Assembly (NCBI GenBank): GCA_963732155.1 | Contig: CAVSYB010000013.1 | Span: forward strand, 248,001-312,000 | Direction of reading: 5' to 3' | Length of the DNA stretch: 64,000 nt | DNA from: Roseiarcus sp963732155 | GTDB taxonomy: Bacteria > Pseudomonadota > Alphaproteobacteria > Rhizobiales > Beijerinckiaceae | In this document: piece after piece, positions 44,923-52,993 of the stretch | Numbering within the stretch: position 1 is the stretch's first letter | How the letters are laid out: each line of letters starts with the position of its first letter | Notes under the pieces: generated by a model | Databases searched by the model: none | What the model saw: only the letters and a program-made list of their open reading frames with translations | What the model was told of the DNA's origin: nothing | Position numbers and translations under genes: made by a program

Positions 44923-45375
44923 ATGTCGATGCAAAGTCTGGCGAGCCGTTCGATCGCCGCCCTGGCGGCGGCGTCTGTGCTGGCGCTCTCCCTGAGCCCG
45001 GCGTCCGCTCTGACCCTCGCGGGGCCGTCCCTGCAGCCGGCCGTCGCCGCCGGCCAGATCGACAAGGTCTGGTGGCGCGGCGGCTGGGGCGGTGGATGGC
45101 GCGGCGGCTGGGGCGGCGGATGGCGCGGCGGCTGGGGCGGCGGTTGGCGCGGCGGCTGGGGTGGCGGTTGGCGCGGCGGCTGGGGCTGGCGCGGCTACGG
45201 CTGGGGGCCGGCGGTCGCCGGCGGCGTCGTGGCGGGCGCGGTGGTCGGCTCGGCGCTCGCCGCGCCCTATTATTACGGCCCCGGCTACTACGGCTACGCG
45301 CCCGGTTCTTACGGGCCTTGCTGGCAGTGGGCCGCCGGCGCCTATGGCCGCTACGAATGGCGCCGCCTCTGCTGA
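44923..45375 (+). CDS. exported Gly/Trp/Arg-rich repeat protein
   Basis: 150 residues. A signal peptide (about residues 1-28, AALAAASVLALSLSPASA) is followed by VAAGQIDKVWW. Then five near-identical units of WRGGWGGG, encoded by a 24-base tandem repeat at 45073-45192. A hydrophobic Gly/Ala segment (VAGGVVAGAVVGSALAAP) and a Tyr/Gly-rich end (YYYGPGYYGYAPGSYGPCWQ) close it. Proteins of this kind occur throughout Rhizobiales and are of unknown function; cell-envelope or sulfur-globule-like roles have been suggested. The repeat may vary in copy number. Confidence 0.75.
   Translation: MSMQSLASRSIAALAAASVLALSLSPASALTLAGPSLQPAVAAGQIDKVWWRGGWGGGWRGGWGGGWRGGWGGGWRGGWGGGWRGGWGWRGYGWGPAVAGGVVAGAVVGSALAAPYYYGPGYYGYAPGSYGPCWQWAAGAYGRYEWRRLC
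45073..45192. repeat. five-copy 24-base tandem repeat inside a coding sequence
   Basis: Units start at 45073, 45097, 45121, 45145 and 45169, each beginning TGGCGCGGCGGCTGGGG. They encode WRGGWGGG. Third-position differences between copies show that they are not all recent. Confidence 0.85.
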
Positions 45376-45434
45376 GCCCGCATGAAGCGAAATTGCGCCG
45401 CCGGCGCGACGGCCGGCGGCGAACGCCGGCCCGC

Positions 45435-45689
45435 ATGAGGCCCGTCGTCCGCCTGCTCGCGGCGGCCGCCGTCCTCGTCGCGGCGGCGGGCGCGCGGGCG
45501 GCCGAGCTGCCGAACATGAAGGCCGCGCCGCCGCCGCGCGCCAGGCCCTGCAACATCGGCGGCATGGTCGGCGTTCTCGCCGCCGGCGGGGTCTGCGTGA
45601 AGATCGGCGGCTACGTCACCGGCGGCGTCCAGATGGGCAATGTGAAGTCGCCCGCCGCCGCGCCGCCGGCGACCGGCGCGCCGCCCTGA
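45435..45689 (+). CDS. mini-protein with an alphaproteobacterial porin N-terminus
   Basis: 84 residues from ATG 45435. A signal peptide ends at about residue 22 (AAAGARAAELP). The mature part, CNIGGMVGVLAAGGVCVKIG then GYVTGGVQMG, carries the two-Cys loop and the KIGGYV strand at the beginning of Porin_2-type porins (usual form DTCIKIGGFVR). Instead of a 450-residue barrel it stops after a Pro/Ala-rich end. It is therefore either a truncated porin remnant or a small protein of its own. Spacing to the neighbouring Gly-rich gene is 59 bases on the same strand. Confidence 0.65.
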   Translation: MRPVVRLLAAAAVLVAAAGARAAELPNMKAAPPPRARPCNIGGMVGVLAAGGVCVKIGGYVTGGVQMGNVKSPAAAPPATGAPP

Positions 45690-46038
45690 TCGAGCCCGCC
45701 GCCTGCGCCGGTTTGAAACGGCCCCGCGTCGCGCGCCTCCCCCCATGAAGCCATCGCGCCGCCGCCCGGACGATCAGGAGCATTCGGTCGCGCGGCGGGG
45801 CCGGTCACCTCCTCCCTCTCCACAAGACCGCAATAACATCAAGCGTTCACAAGGCAATTCGCGCCAGCCGGGATCATAATATTGACGGCGTGCACAGAAT
45901 TGTTACGGATTGACGCAGGATGGTCACGATTTCGCCGCGAGCGATCCATGCCGGCGAGCGATGATTTCTTTGCGAGACGAGCTGACTTGCTTGTTTGGCC
46001 CGTGCTCGCAACGTTCCCGTGCAACAAAGGAGGCTGTC
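45690..46038. other. intergenic region
   Basis: 349 bases without a credible gene. The sequence becomes AT-richer just before the next start, where its promoter should be. Confidence 0.3.
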
Positions 46039-46374
46039 ATGCTGTCTAAGTTCAAAGGAACGCTCGTCAGGCCGGACGCCGAAGCCGGTGCGGTTTCGTC
46101 ATCGCTGACGACCGCTCGAATCCTTTCGGCCGCCGTGGTCGTGGCGGCGCTCGCCTGGCCGGCCGCCGCCATGGCCACCGAAAACGGCGCGGTTGGCGGC
46201 GCCATCGCCGGCGCGGTCGGCGGGGCGGTGGTCGGCGGGCCGGTCGGCTTTGTCGTCGGCGGGGTTGGCGGCGCCGTCGTCGGCAACGCGGTGACCGATC
46301 ACGGCTGGCATTATCGCCATTACGCGGCGCGGTCCTATCCGGACTATCACGCCTACGACGGCTACTATCGATAG
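46039..46374 (+). CDS. exported glycine-zipper protein
   Basis: 111 residues from ATG 46039, preceded by AAAGGAGG. A signal-like hydrophobic helix (ILSAAVVVAALAWPAAAMA) is followed by a glycine zipper: GAVGGAIAGAVGGAVVGGPV then FVVGGVGGAVVGNAVTDHG. The end is His/Tyr-rich (WHYRHYAARSYPDYHAYDGY). Glycine-zipper proteins insert into membranes as oligomeric hairpins. The specific role is unknown. It may be a stress or envelope protein, common in Rhizobiales. Confidence 0.75.
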   Translation: MLSKFKGTLVRPDAEAGAVSSSLTTARILSAAVVVAALAWPAAAMATENGAVGGAIAGAVGGAVVGGPVGFVVGGVGGAVVGNAVTDHGWHYRHYAARSYPDYHAYDGYYR

Positions 46375-46513
46375 CCCTGATCGAATCGCCGACGCCGGCA
46401 GGGCCGCCCTTCGGGGCGGCCCTTTCCATTGCCGGCGCCGCCACTTCAGGGGCGAAGCGGCGCTCCGCGGCGCCGGGCGCGCGCCCCGCGTCGACTGAGG
46501 CCGCCCGTGACGA

Positions 46514-46849
46514 TCAAGGGCACATTAGCGGATTGAGCACGACCCAGTAGGGGCTGCAGCCGTAATAGCCGCCCCAGCCGCCGTAACCGCCATAACCGCC
46601 ATAACCGCCCCACCCGTACCTGCCATAGCCGCGGTAACCGCCCCAGCCGAAACGCCGCCCGCCCCAGCCGCCGAAGCGCCCGAAGCCGCGGCCGCCGAAG
46701 CCGCCGCGGAATCCGCCGTGAAAGCCGCCGTGAAAGCCGCCGCCGCCGCGGAAGGCCGCCGCGGCCGGCGTCGCGGCGCCCACCGCCGCTACGCCGAGGG
46801 CCGTCGCCGCCAGAAGGGCGACGACCGTGTTCTTGATCGATGCGCGCAT
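46514..46849 (-). CDS. exported Gly/Tyr/Phe-rich protein
   Basis: 111 residues from ATG 46849, preceded by AAAGGAG. A signal peptide ends near residue 32 (TPAAAA). The mature part is Gly-rich with Phe/His first (FRGGGGFHGGFHGGFRGGFG) and then Tyr/Trp (GYRGYGRYGWGGYGGYGGYG), ending in a Cys pair region (YGCSPYWVVLNPLMCP). It belongs to the same class of Rhizobiales Gly-rich secreted proteins as the 44923 product. Function is unknown. Confidence 0.75.
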   Translation of the reverse strand: MRASIKNTVVALLAATALGVAAVGAATPAAAAFRGGGGFHGGFHGGFRGGFGGRGFGRFGGWGGRRFGWGGYRGYGRYGWGGYGGYGGYGGWGGYYGCSPYWVVLNPLMCP

Positions 46850-47192
46850 GACGTTACTCCTTTGAACAGCGGCGCGCCGCGCGTCCCAACGCGGTCTTAA
46901 AGACATAGTCGGCGATGACATCGAAAGAAGGCAATTTTGCTAAATTAAAGAATATTTTAGATCGCGTAATCGCTACTCGTCGGGGATCGTGGACAACAAA
47001 TTACAACGACGTAATCTTTGTCGCCGTGAGATTTCATCTTTGACGAAGCTATCGATTGCTGCGCCGCGAAGACCATCGCGCGGATCGCCGCGGTGCGGCA
47101 GGCGCTGCGACGCTGACGCAACCAGCGCCGCCATCCTGTCGCCACAAAACGGGACGTGACTGAGCCGCGACGGAGCGGATCGAGGGGGCGTC
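46850..47192. other. divergent intergenic region before cydA
   Basis: 343 bases with locally AT-rich sequence (46920-46970), suitable for promoters in both directions. I looked for an FNR-type TTGAT-N4-ATCAA site and did not find a good one. Confidence 0.35.
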
Positions 47193-48599
47193 GTGGGCGG
47201 CTTTGATCCCATCGCGTTGGCGCGGGCGCAGTTCGCCTTCACGATGGGCTTTCACATCGTCTTTCCCGCCTTCTCGATCGGCCTCGCCAGCTATCTGGCC
47301 GTGCTTGAAGCGCTGTGGCTGGCGACCGGCCGGCCGGTCTATCTCTCGCTGTTCACCTACTGGAAGAAGATCTTCGCCGTCGTGTTCGGCATGGGCGTCG
47401 TCTCCGGCCTGGTCATGAGCTACCAGTTCGGGACCAACTGGAGCGTCTATTCGGACAAGGCCGGACCGATCGTCGGCCCGCTGATGGGCTATGAGGTCCT
47501 GACCGCCTTCTTCCTCGAATCGGGCTTTCTCGGCGTCATGCTGTTCGGGCTGCGCAAGGTCGGGCCGGCCTTGCATTTCTTCGCCACCGCGATGGTGGCG
47601 CTCGGCACCCTGATTTCGGCCTTCTGGATCCTGTCGGCCAACAGCTGGATGCAGACGCCGGCGGGCTATGGGGTGAACGAGGCCGGCCAGTTCGTCGCCG
47701 TCGACTGGCTCGCCGTCATCTTCAATCCGTCGTTCCCCTACCGCCTCGTCCATATGGTGCTGGCGGCCTATCTGACCACCGCTTTCGCCGTCGGCGGCGT
47801 CGGCGCCTTTCACCTGCTCGCCGGCCGCGCCAACGAGGGCGCGCGGGTGATGTTCTCGATGGCGCTGTGGATGGCGGCGCTGGTGGCGCCGGTCCAGATC
47901 GTCGCCGGCGACCTGCACGGGCTCAACACGCTCGCCTATCAGCCGGCCAAGATCGCCGCGATCGAGGGCGATTTCGACACTTTGGCGGGCGAGCCGCTGA
48001 TCCTCATCGGCCTGCCCGACATGCGCGCGCAGCAGACCGAATACGCGATCGAAATTCCCGATCTCGGCAGCCTCATCCTCACCCATGAATGGCATGGCCT
48101 CGTGCATGGCCTGAAAGACTGGCCGCTCGACCGGCGGCCGGACGCCGCGGTGGTGTTCTTCAGCTTCCGCATCATGGTCGGCCTCGGCTTTGCGATGGTC
48201 GGCCTCGGCCTGTGGAGCCTGGCGGCGCGCTGGCGGCGCGATCTCTATGATTCGCCCTGGCTGCAACGCGCCGCGCTGGTCATGGCGCCGTCGGGGTTCG
48301 TCGCGGTGCTGGCGGGCTGGACGACCACCGAGGTCGGCCGCCAGCCCTATACCGTCTATGGCCTGCTGACGACCGCGCAATCGGCGTCGCCGATCGCCGC
48401 GCCCGGCGTCGGCGCTTCGCTCGCCGCCTTCGCCGTCGTTTATTTCTGCGTGTTCGGCGCCGGCGTGTTCTATCTCCTGCGTCTGATGGGCAAGCCGCCG
48501 GAAGCGGTCGAGCCCGATCTGCCGATCGGCGAGCCGATCCGCGCCGCCGGCGTCACGCCGGTCGCGGCGATCGATCCTGGCGGCCTGCCGGCGTCCTGA
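47193..48599 (+). CDS. cydA: cytochrome bd ubiquinol oxidase subunit I
   Basis: 468 residues from a GTG at 47193. Carries hemes b558, b595 and d and oxidises quinol with O2 at high affinity. ARAQFAFTMGFHIVFPAFSI holds the first heme His; GTNWSVYSDKAGPIVGPLMG and YEVLTAFFLESGFLGVMLFG are diagnostic, as is AGWTTTEVGRQPYTVYGLLT near the C-terminus. The Q-loop region is short, so this is the CIO-like, cyanide-insensitive branch. Membrane protein. cydB begins nine bases later. Lets the cell respire at low oxygen or under respiratory stress. Confidence 0.96.
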   Translation: MGGFDPIALARAQFAFTMGFHIVFPAFSIGLASYLAVLEALWLATGRPVYLSLFTYWKKIFAVVFGMGVVSGLVMSYQFGTNWSVYSDKAGPIVGPLMGYEVLTAFFLESGFLGVMLFGLRKVGPALHFFATAMVALGTLISAFWILSANSWMQTPAGYGVNEAGQFVAVDWLAVIFNPSFPYRLVHMVLAAYLTTAFAVGGVGAFHLLAGRANEGARVMFSMALWMAALVAPVQIVAGDLHGLNTLAYQPAKIAAIEGDFDTLAGEPLILIGLPDMRAQQTEYAIEIPDLGSLILTHEWHGLVHGLKDWPLDRRPDAAVVFFSFRIMVGLGFAMVGLGLWSLAARWRRDLYDSPWLQRAALVMAPSGFVAVLAGWTTTEVGRQPYTVYGLLTTAQSASPIAAPGVGASLAAFAVVYFCVFGAGVFYLLRLMGKPPEAVEPDLPIGEPIRAAGVTPVAAIDPGGLPAS

Positions 48600-48607
48600 G
48601 GAGCAAA

Positions 48608-49612
48608 ATGGCGATCGATCTGCCGTTGATCTGGGCCGGGCTCATCGCCTTCGCGGTGTTCGCCTACGTGGTGCTCGACGGCTTCGATCTCGGCGTGGGC
48701 ATCTTGTTTTTCTTCGTCAGGGGCGAAGCGAACCGCGGCCTGATGATGAACAGCGTCGCGCCGGTGTGGGACGGCAACGAAACCTGGCTGGTGCTCGGCG
48801 GCGGCGGCCTGATGGCGACGTTCCCGCTCGCCTACGCCGTCATCATGCCGGCGCTCTATGCGCCGCTCGTCGCCATGCTGCTCGGCCTGATCCTGCGCGG
48901 CGTCGCCTTCGAGTTCCGCTGGCGAACGAAGCGCGGCCGGTTTCTGTGGGACCGCGCCTTCGCGCTGGGTTCGTCGGTCGCGGCGCTGGCGCAGGGAATC
49001 GCGCTCGGCGCGCTCGTCCAGGGCGTGCCGATCGCCGGGCGCGCCTACGCCGGCGGCTGGTGGGACTGGCTGACGCCATTCAGCGCGCTCACCGGCGCGG
49101 CGCTGGTCGTCGGCTACGCGCTGCTCGGCGCGACCTGGCTGATCTTGAAAACCGAGGGCGAAGTGGCGGACCGCGCCAATGCGCTCGCTCGCATCGCCGG
49201 CGTCGGCATGCTGCTCCTCATCGGCGCGGTCAGCCTGTGGACGCCGTTCCTCGATCCCGTGTTCATGCGCCGCTGGTTCGCCTTTCCGGCGATCGTCTTC
49301 GTCGCGCCGGTGCCGCTGCTGGTCCTCGCCTGCGGCTACGTCCTGTGGCGCGCGCTCGACGCGCGCAACGACCGGCGGCCGTTCCCGGCGGCGCTCGGCC
49401 TGTTCGCGCTCTCCTATGCCGGCCTCGGGATCAGCTTCTATCCCTATATCGTGCCGCCCTCGCTGACGATCTGGCAGGCGGCGGCGCCCGAAAGCAGCCT
49501 GCGCTTCCTGCTCGCCGGCGCGCTCGTGCTGATCCCGCTGATCCTCGCCTACACCGCCTATTCCTATTGGGTGTTTCGCGGCAAGGTCGATGCGGCGGGA
49601 GGCTATCATTGA
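48608..49612 (+). CDS. cydB: cytochrome bd ubiquinol oxidase subunit II
   Basis: 334 residues with about eight transmembrane segments. LIWAGLIAFAVFAYVVLDGF DLGVGIL opens the protein, then NSVAPVWDGNETWLVLGGGG and PALYAPLVAMLLGLILRGVAFEFRWR in separate helices. These are the family signatures. It pairs with CydA and overlaps the next small gene (TTGA) at its stop. Confidence 0.96.
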   Translation: MAIDLPLIWAGLIAFAVFAYVVLDGFDLGVGILFFFVRGEANRGLMMNSVAPVWDGNETWLVLGGGGLMATFPLAYAVIMPALYAPLVAMLLGLILRGVAFEFRWRTKRGRFLWDRAFALGSSVAALAQGIALGALVQGVPIAGRAYAGGWWDWLTPFSALTGAALVVGYALLGATWLILKTEGEVADRANALARIAGVGMLLLIGAVSLWTPFLDPVFMRRWFAFPAIVFVAPVPLLVLACGYVLWRALDARNDRRPFPAALGLFALSYAGLGISFYPYIVPPSLTIWQAAAPESSLRFLLAGALVLIPLILAYTAYSYWVFRGKVDAAGGYH

Positions 49613-49722
49613 CACCCGCAAGGCCGCTGATCGTGCGGCTCGCCTGGTTCCTCGGCCTGTGGGCGGCCGGGGTCGCCGCGCTCGGCGCCGTCGCTCTCCT
49701 GCTGCGCCGCGCGCTGGGCTGA
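49609..49722 (+). CDS. small single-span protein, DUF2474 (cytochrome bd accessory)
   Basis: 37 residues from a TTG at 49609, overlapping the cydB stop by four bases. It is one transmembrane helix (VRLAWFLGLWAAGVAALGAV) with basic ends. Genes for DUF2474 proteins regularly follow cydB, much as cydX does in E. coli, and probably stabilise the oxidase. TTG is unusual, but no other start keeps the helix intact. Confidence 0.75.
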   Translation: MTPARPLIVRLAWFLGLWAAGVAALGAVALLLRRALG

Positions 49723-49896
49723 GCGGACGCGGCGCCCGTCGGGCGGCGAAATGAGGAGGGCCGGCGGGCCGCCTGGGCCGGCCCTCCTGCTCCCTCCGCG
49801 AGACCGGAGACCAACAGCATCGGGAGCGCAAGCCGCATCGCACGGCGACGGCGCCGGCTCATTGATCCAGCGCAACAGGCGCCCGGCGACGCGGCG

Positions 49897-50049
49897 CTAC
49901 GGCAGGCGGCTGCGCCATTCCTGCGGCAGGAAATCGGCGGGGTCGGGCAAGTGAACGCCGAAGGCGCTGCGCACGCCGATGACGAAAGCCCAGTAGACGG
50001 CGATGATTCCGATCGCGGCCGCCAGCAATGTTCGTGCGTTGTCTGTCAT
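49897..50049 (-). CDS. small membrane protein, 50 residues
   Basis: From ATG 50049: MTDNARTLLAAAIGIIAVYW then AFVIGVRSAFGVHLPDPADF and a short polar tail. It is one hydrophobic helix followed by a periplasmic or cytoplasmic tail. A longer frame starts at 50091, but the upstream part looks non-coding. I cannot name the family. It is convergent with the cyd operon. Confidence 0.55.
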   Translation of the reverse strand: MTDNARTLLAAAIGIIAVYWAFVIGVRSAFGVHLPDPADFLPQEWRSRLP

Positions 50050-50341
50050 TTGTCGGCCTCCCCAAGGGTGGCGTGCAAACAACCCGATCATAGCGACGCA
50101 ACGTCGCAGCGCGGAACAATTTGCCGTGAACCTGCCGGCGTTGCGGCGCGCGCCTTGCGCCAGATCAAGGAACGGCGTCAGGATTCATGCAATAGCATCT
50201 TTGCTTCTCCGAGATACGGCTTGGTTCTAGGGAGGAAGCGGGAGGGCTGGCGTAGGCTGTGCGCCCGGCCCTCCCATTTTTCGCCACAGGGCGAGGCGCG
50301 ATCCGGAGATCGGGCGTCGGCCAGTCGTCGGGGCGAGCCGC

Positions 50342-50812
50342 TTACGACTCGATCTCGGCGAAAAGAACGACGAGCGAAGCGCAATCGAGCGGCATGACGG
50401 GGTTGGTGTAGATCATTCGCGTGTGACGCCCCTTCTCCTCGAAGGCGGCGTTGAGCAGATCGGATGCGCCGTTGAGGCACTTGGGGTGGTCTTTGTAACC
50501 CTCGGCGACGCCGAGCACCCCTTCGAGCCGCACGATGCGCATGACCTTCGCCAACTCCCCGACCGCCTCCTTGATTTGCGCGAGGGCGTTCAGGCAGGAG
50601 AGCTGGCAGGACTTGTAACCATCCTCTCCGGAAAGCTCGTCGCCGATCTTGCCGATGTAGGCGAGCTCGCCGTCGCGCCACGGCAGATTTCCAGAAGTCA
50701 TCACCAGGTTTCCGGTAATCACCCACGGAACGTAGTTGGCGACCGCGCCGGCGGCCGGCGGCAGCGACAGTCCAAGCCGGGCGATGCGCTGCTCCGGAGT
50801 GTTTGCGGTCAT
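50342..50812 (-). CDS. RidA/YjgF-family protein
   Basis: 156 residues. LSLPPAAGAVANYVPWVITG, VMTSGNLPWRDGELAYIGKI and QLSCLNALAQIKEAVGELAK VMRIV, together with a C-terminal TRMIYTNPVMPLDC, match the atu1989-like branch of RidA. This branch lacks the C-terminal Arg-Glu active site of true RidA deaminases (no RVEIE-type ending), so imine deamination is uncertain. Cytoplasmic, likely trimeric. Confidence 0.88.
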   Translation of the reverse strand: MTANTPEQRIARLGLSLPPAAGAVANYVPWVITGNLVMTSGNLPWRDGELAYIGKIGDELSGEDGYKSCQLSCLNALAQIKEAVGELAKVMRIVRLEGVLGVAEGYKDHPKCLNGASDLLNAAFEEKGRHTRMIYTNPVMPLDCASLVVLFAEIES

Positions 50813-51175
50813 TTCCAGCCCCTTGCCTTGCCGCCGGCGGCCGCGCGACGCGATCGCGAGAACGGCGGCGACGCCTGTGAAAGCCGACAGTCACGCCAGC
50901 CTATCACATCGGCGGAGCGGCGCTCGCCCCCGGGACCTCCAGCCTTCCGTCGTCGCCCCGCGCGCCCCGAGCGCCGGCGACAACCACGTCCTGCCGATCG
51001 TGGCGCGCCTCGCGACCGGCCTGGCGAGGCCGGTCAAATTCACCGCGCCTTCCCCGACGCGCAACCCGCGCCGATTCCTGTTCCCCGGGGAACAGCGCCC
51101 CGAATGAACGGGCCGTAATGTCCTGAGCGTCGGGCATGGGCTCGATCGTGAGACTTCAACTCAGGGAGCGCTACA
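50813..51175. other. intergenic region with an 18-base palindrome
   Basis: 363 bases, no gene. CTGTTCCCCGGGGAACAG at 51078-51095 is a perfect palindrome about 80 bases upstream of the small exported-peptide gene. Confidence 0.45.
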
Positions 51176-51313
51176 ATGTTCAAGAATCTCATCCTCGCGG
51201 CTTTGTTCGCCGTCTCGTTCGGCGCTACGGTCAGTTCCTTCACCGCTTCGGCTCACGCCGAAATCGACGACTTCTCCTTCGATATCGACCAGGTTCTCGA
51301 TGTCGGTCGATGA
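51176..51313 (+). CDS. 45-residue exported peptide
   Basis: ATG 51176 is preceded by AGGGAG ten bases upstream. The product starts MFKNLILAALFAVSFGATVS, ends its signal near SAHA, and leaves a short acidic mature peptide (EIDDFSFDIDQVLDVGR). No cysteines or known motif. It may be a small envelope peptide. The good ribosome site and clean signal peptide argue that it is real; the acidic mature part of 17 residues is its only other feature. Confidence 0.6.
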   Translation: MFKNLILAALFAVSFGATVSSFTASAHAEIDDFSFDIDQVLDVGR

Positions 51314-51882
51314 TCTGCGGTCTCTCGAAAAGAAACGGTTTTGAGACCGCGGCGAGGCGGCGGGCGGATCGCCGCCGACCGCCCCGAAAGCGCCTCTCAA
51401 AACCCGTTGTTGATTCCACCCTCCAAAAGCGCCGGGGATCGGCGGGACTGGCGCGGCGCAGAGAACGCCACCGCGAATGTCCGCTCCCTGACCGAGGGCG
51501 TTCACAGGCGTCCTGCGACGAACCGTCCGGTTCGGAGAAGCCACGCGACCTCGCTCAACGGCGGGAATGGGCGCATTCCTGCCGCTCCAGCCGTCGGGGT
51601 GGCTCTCGACCCGAAGCGGTCATTCCGGATCGGTAGGGCGGGACGTCGCCGTCGGGGGGAAGCGCGAAGGTCGGCTCTCTCATCGCCGGCGACAGCGTCA
51701 TGGTCGTCTCCAGGCTCTGCGACCGGCTGCCGGCCGAGGAGCCCGCGAACTCCTCGGGAGGGGAGAACAGGATCGCCCAACCCGGTTTCGGCCGGCTGCG
51801 CGCTTCGGCGCCGCTGCCGGTTCGCCATTGCGCAACAGGGCGAACGGACGCAGGATGATCAATCGATCCGGCCGATTTCGAG
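51314..51882. other. intergenic region before the first cyclase
   Basis: 569 bases. Open frames occur on both strands but none has a recognisable protein or ribosome site. The cyclase promoter should be near the right end. Confidence 0.3.
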
Positions 51883-52629
51883 ATGCCCGAGCCGTTGACG
51901 CCCCATTACGCGACCTTCTGCAAAGCCTGTTGGCAGGTCGCCCGCAGACCGATCGCCTTGCGCGGGGTGTTGTCGGCGCCGTATCGCGCCTTCGGCCTTC
52001 GTCCGAGCCGGATGAATCCCAATTGCTGCACTTATTGCGAGTCGATGTTCGAGACGGTGATGCGCGCCCGCAACGTCACCATCGACGCCACCATCCTCTT
52101 CGCCGATCTCAGGGGATTCACCCGGCTGTCGCAGTCGATTTCGACCAGCGCGATGTCGGGGCTGCTCGACACGTTCTACGACGAATGCGCCAACGCCATC
52201 TGGGCGCACGACGGCATCCTGAACAAAACGATCGGCGACGCCGTGATGGCTGTCTTCAACTTTCCGATCCATCAGGACGATCACCCCCGGCAGGCCGTGC
52301 TCGCGGCGCGGCAAATCCAGATGCGATGCGGCTCCTTGCGGGAGGAGATCGGCGCAAAGCTCGGCCTCGAAACGGATGCGCTGGCGGTCGGCGTCGGCAT
52401 CGATACGGGCGAACTCAGTTTCGGAGAGTTCGGCCGCTCGCATCGCGATCTCACCGCCATCGGAACCGTGGTCAATACCGCTTCGCGAGCCCAATCGGTC
52501 GCCGAATTGGGTCAGATTCTGGTCACTGAGGCCGTCCGCGACAAGATGCAGCCCGACATGGCGGGCAGTCAGGCCAGAACCTACAAGCTCAAGGGCTTTG
52601 ACGCCGACGTCCGATTATATCATGCCTAG
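51883..52629 (+). CDS. class III adenylate/guanylate cyclase with N-terminal Cys cluster
   Basis: 248 residues. The catalytic domain has metal-binding Asp in TILFADLRGFTRLSQS and in KTIGDAVMAVFNF, and the transition-state Asn and Arg in VVNTASRAQ. The N-terminal 60 residues contain CKAC and NCCTYCE, which look like a small metal-binding or redox ribbon found in a known cyclase subgroup. No membrane segment. It makes cAMP or cGMP in response to an unknown signal. A second class III cyclase gene follows 364 bases downstream on the same strand. Confidence 0.85.
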   Translation: MPEPLTPHYATFCKACWQVARRPIALRGVLSAPYRAFGLRPSRMNPNCCTYCESMFETVMRARNVTIDATILFADLRGFTRLSQSISTSAMSGLLDTFYDECANAIWAHDGILNKTIGDAVMAVFNFPIHQDDHPRQAVLAARQIQMRCGSLREEIGAKLGLETDALAVGVGIDTGELSFGEFGRSHRDLTAIGTVVNTASRAQSVAELGQILVTEAVRDKMQPDMAGSQARTYKLKGFDADVRLYHA

Positions 52630-52993
52630 GGCGGGGGGTGAGCGCTTCACCAGCGTCTCGGATCATTGGCGTCGCCGACTTCGCTTCAGACCCGACGCCG
52701 CATGAAAGGCGTCGAAACCGGCCCCGGCCCGTTCCGGCCGCGGAAACGGGCTGCGGGTCGATTCGACCCGTTCGCCGCGCCGTCGGGAATGACCGCTCTT
52801 TTGCGCGCCGCGAGCGGCCGGCGTCCGTCCCTTCGAGACGGCTGAACCAAGCGACGGCGAGTACTGGTCGCGACAGGCCGGAGTCGACCCTCAGGGGTCA
52901 TTCGCCGGAAGGCTCAGCCCACGGGGTTCGCGAAAGCTTTGCGCTGGGAGGGGTGATCGCCTTGTGCTATTCGCTCGAACGGGCGGGGCGGGC
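52630..52993. other. intergenic region between the two cyclase genes
   Basis: 364 bases. No credible gene. It may hold a separate promoter for the second cyclase. Confidence 0.3.

Noticed and set aside
45073..45192. CRISPR-like array
   Set aside because: The 24-base units are contiguous without spacers and in frame in a coding sequence.
46850..47192. FNR/Anr box upstream of cydA
   Set aside because: No TTGAT-N4-ATCAA-like site with acceptable match was seen.
51078..51130. EcfG-type promoter (GGAAC-N16/17-CGTT) near the palindrome
   Set aside because: GGAAC is present but the -10 element at the right spacing is not.
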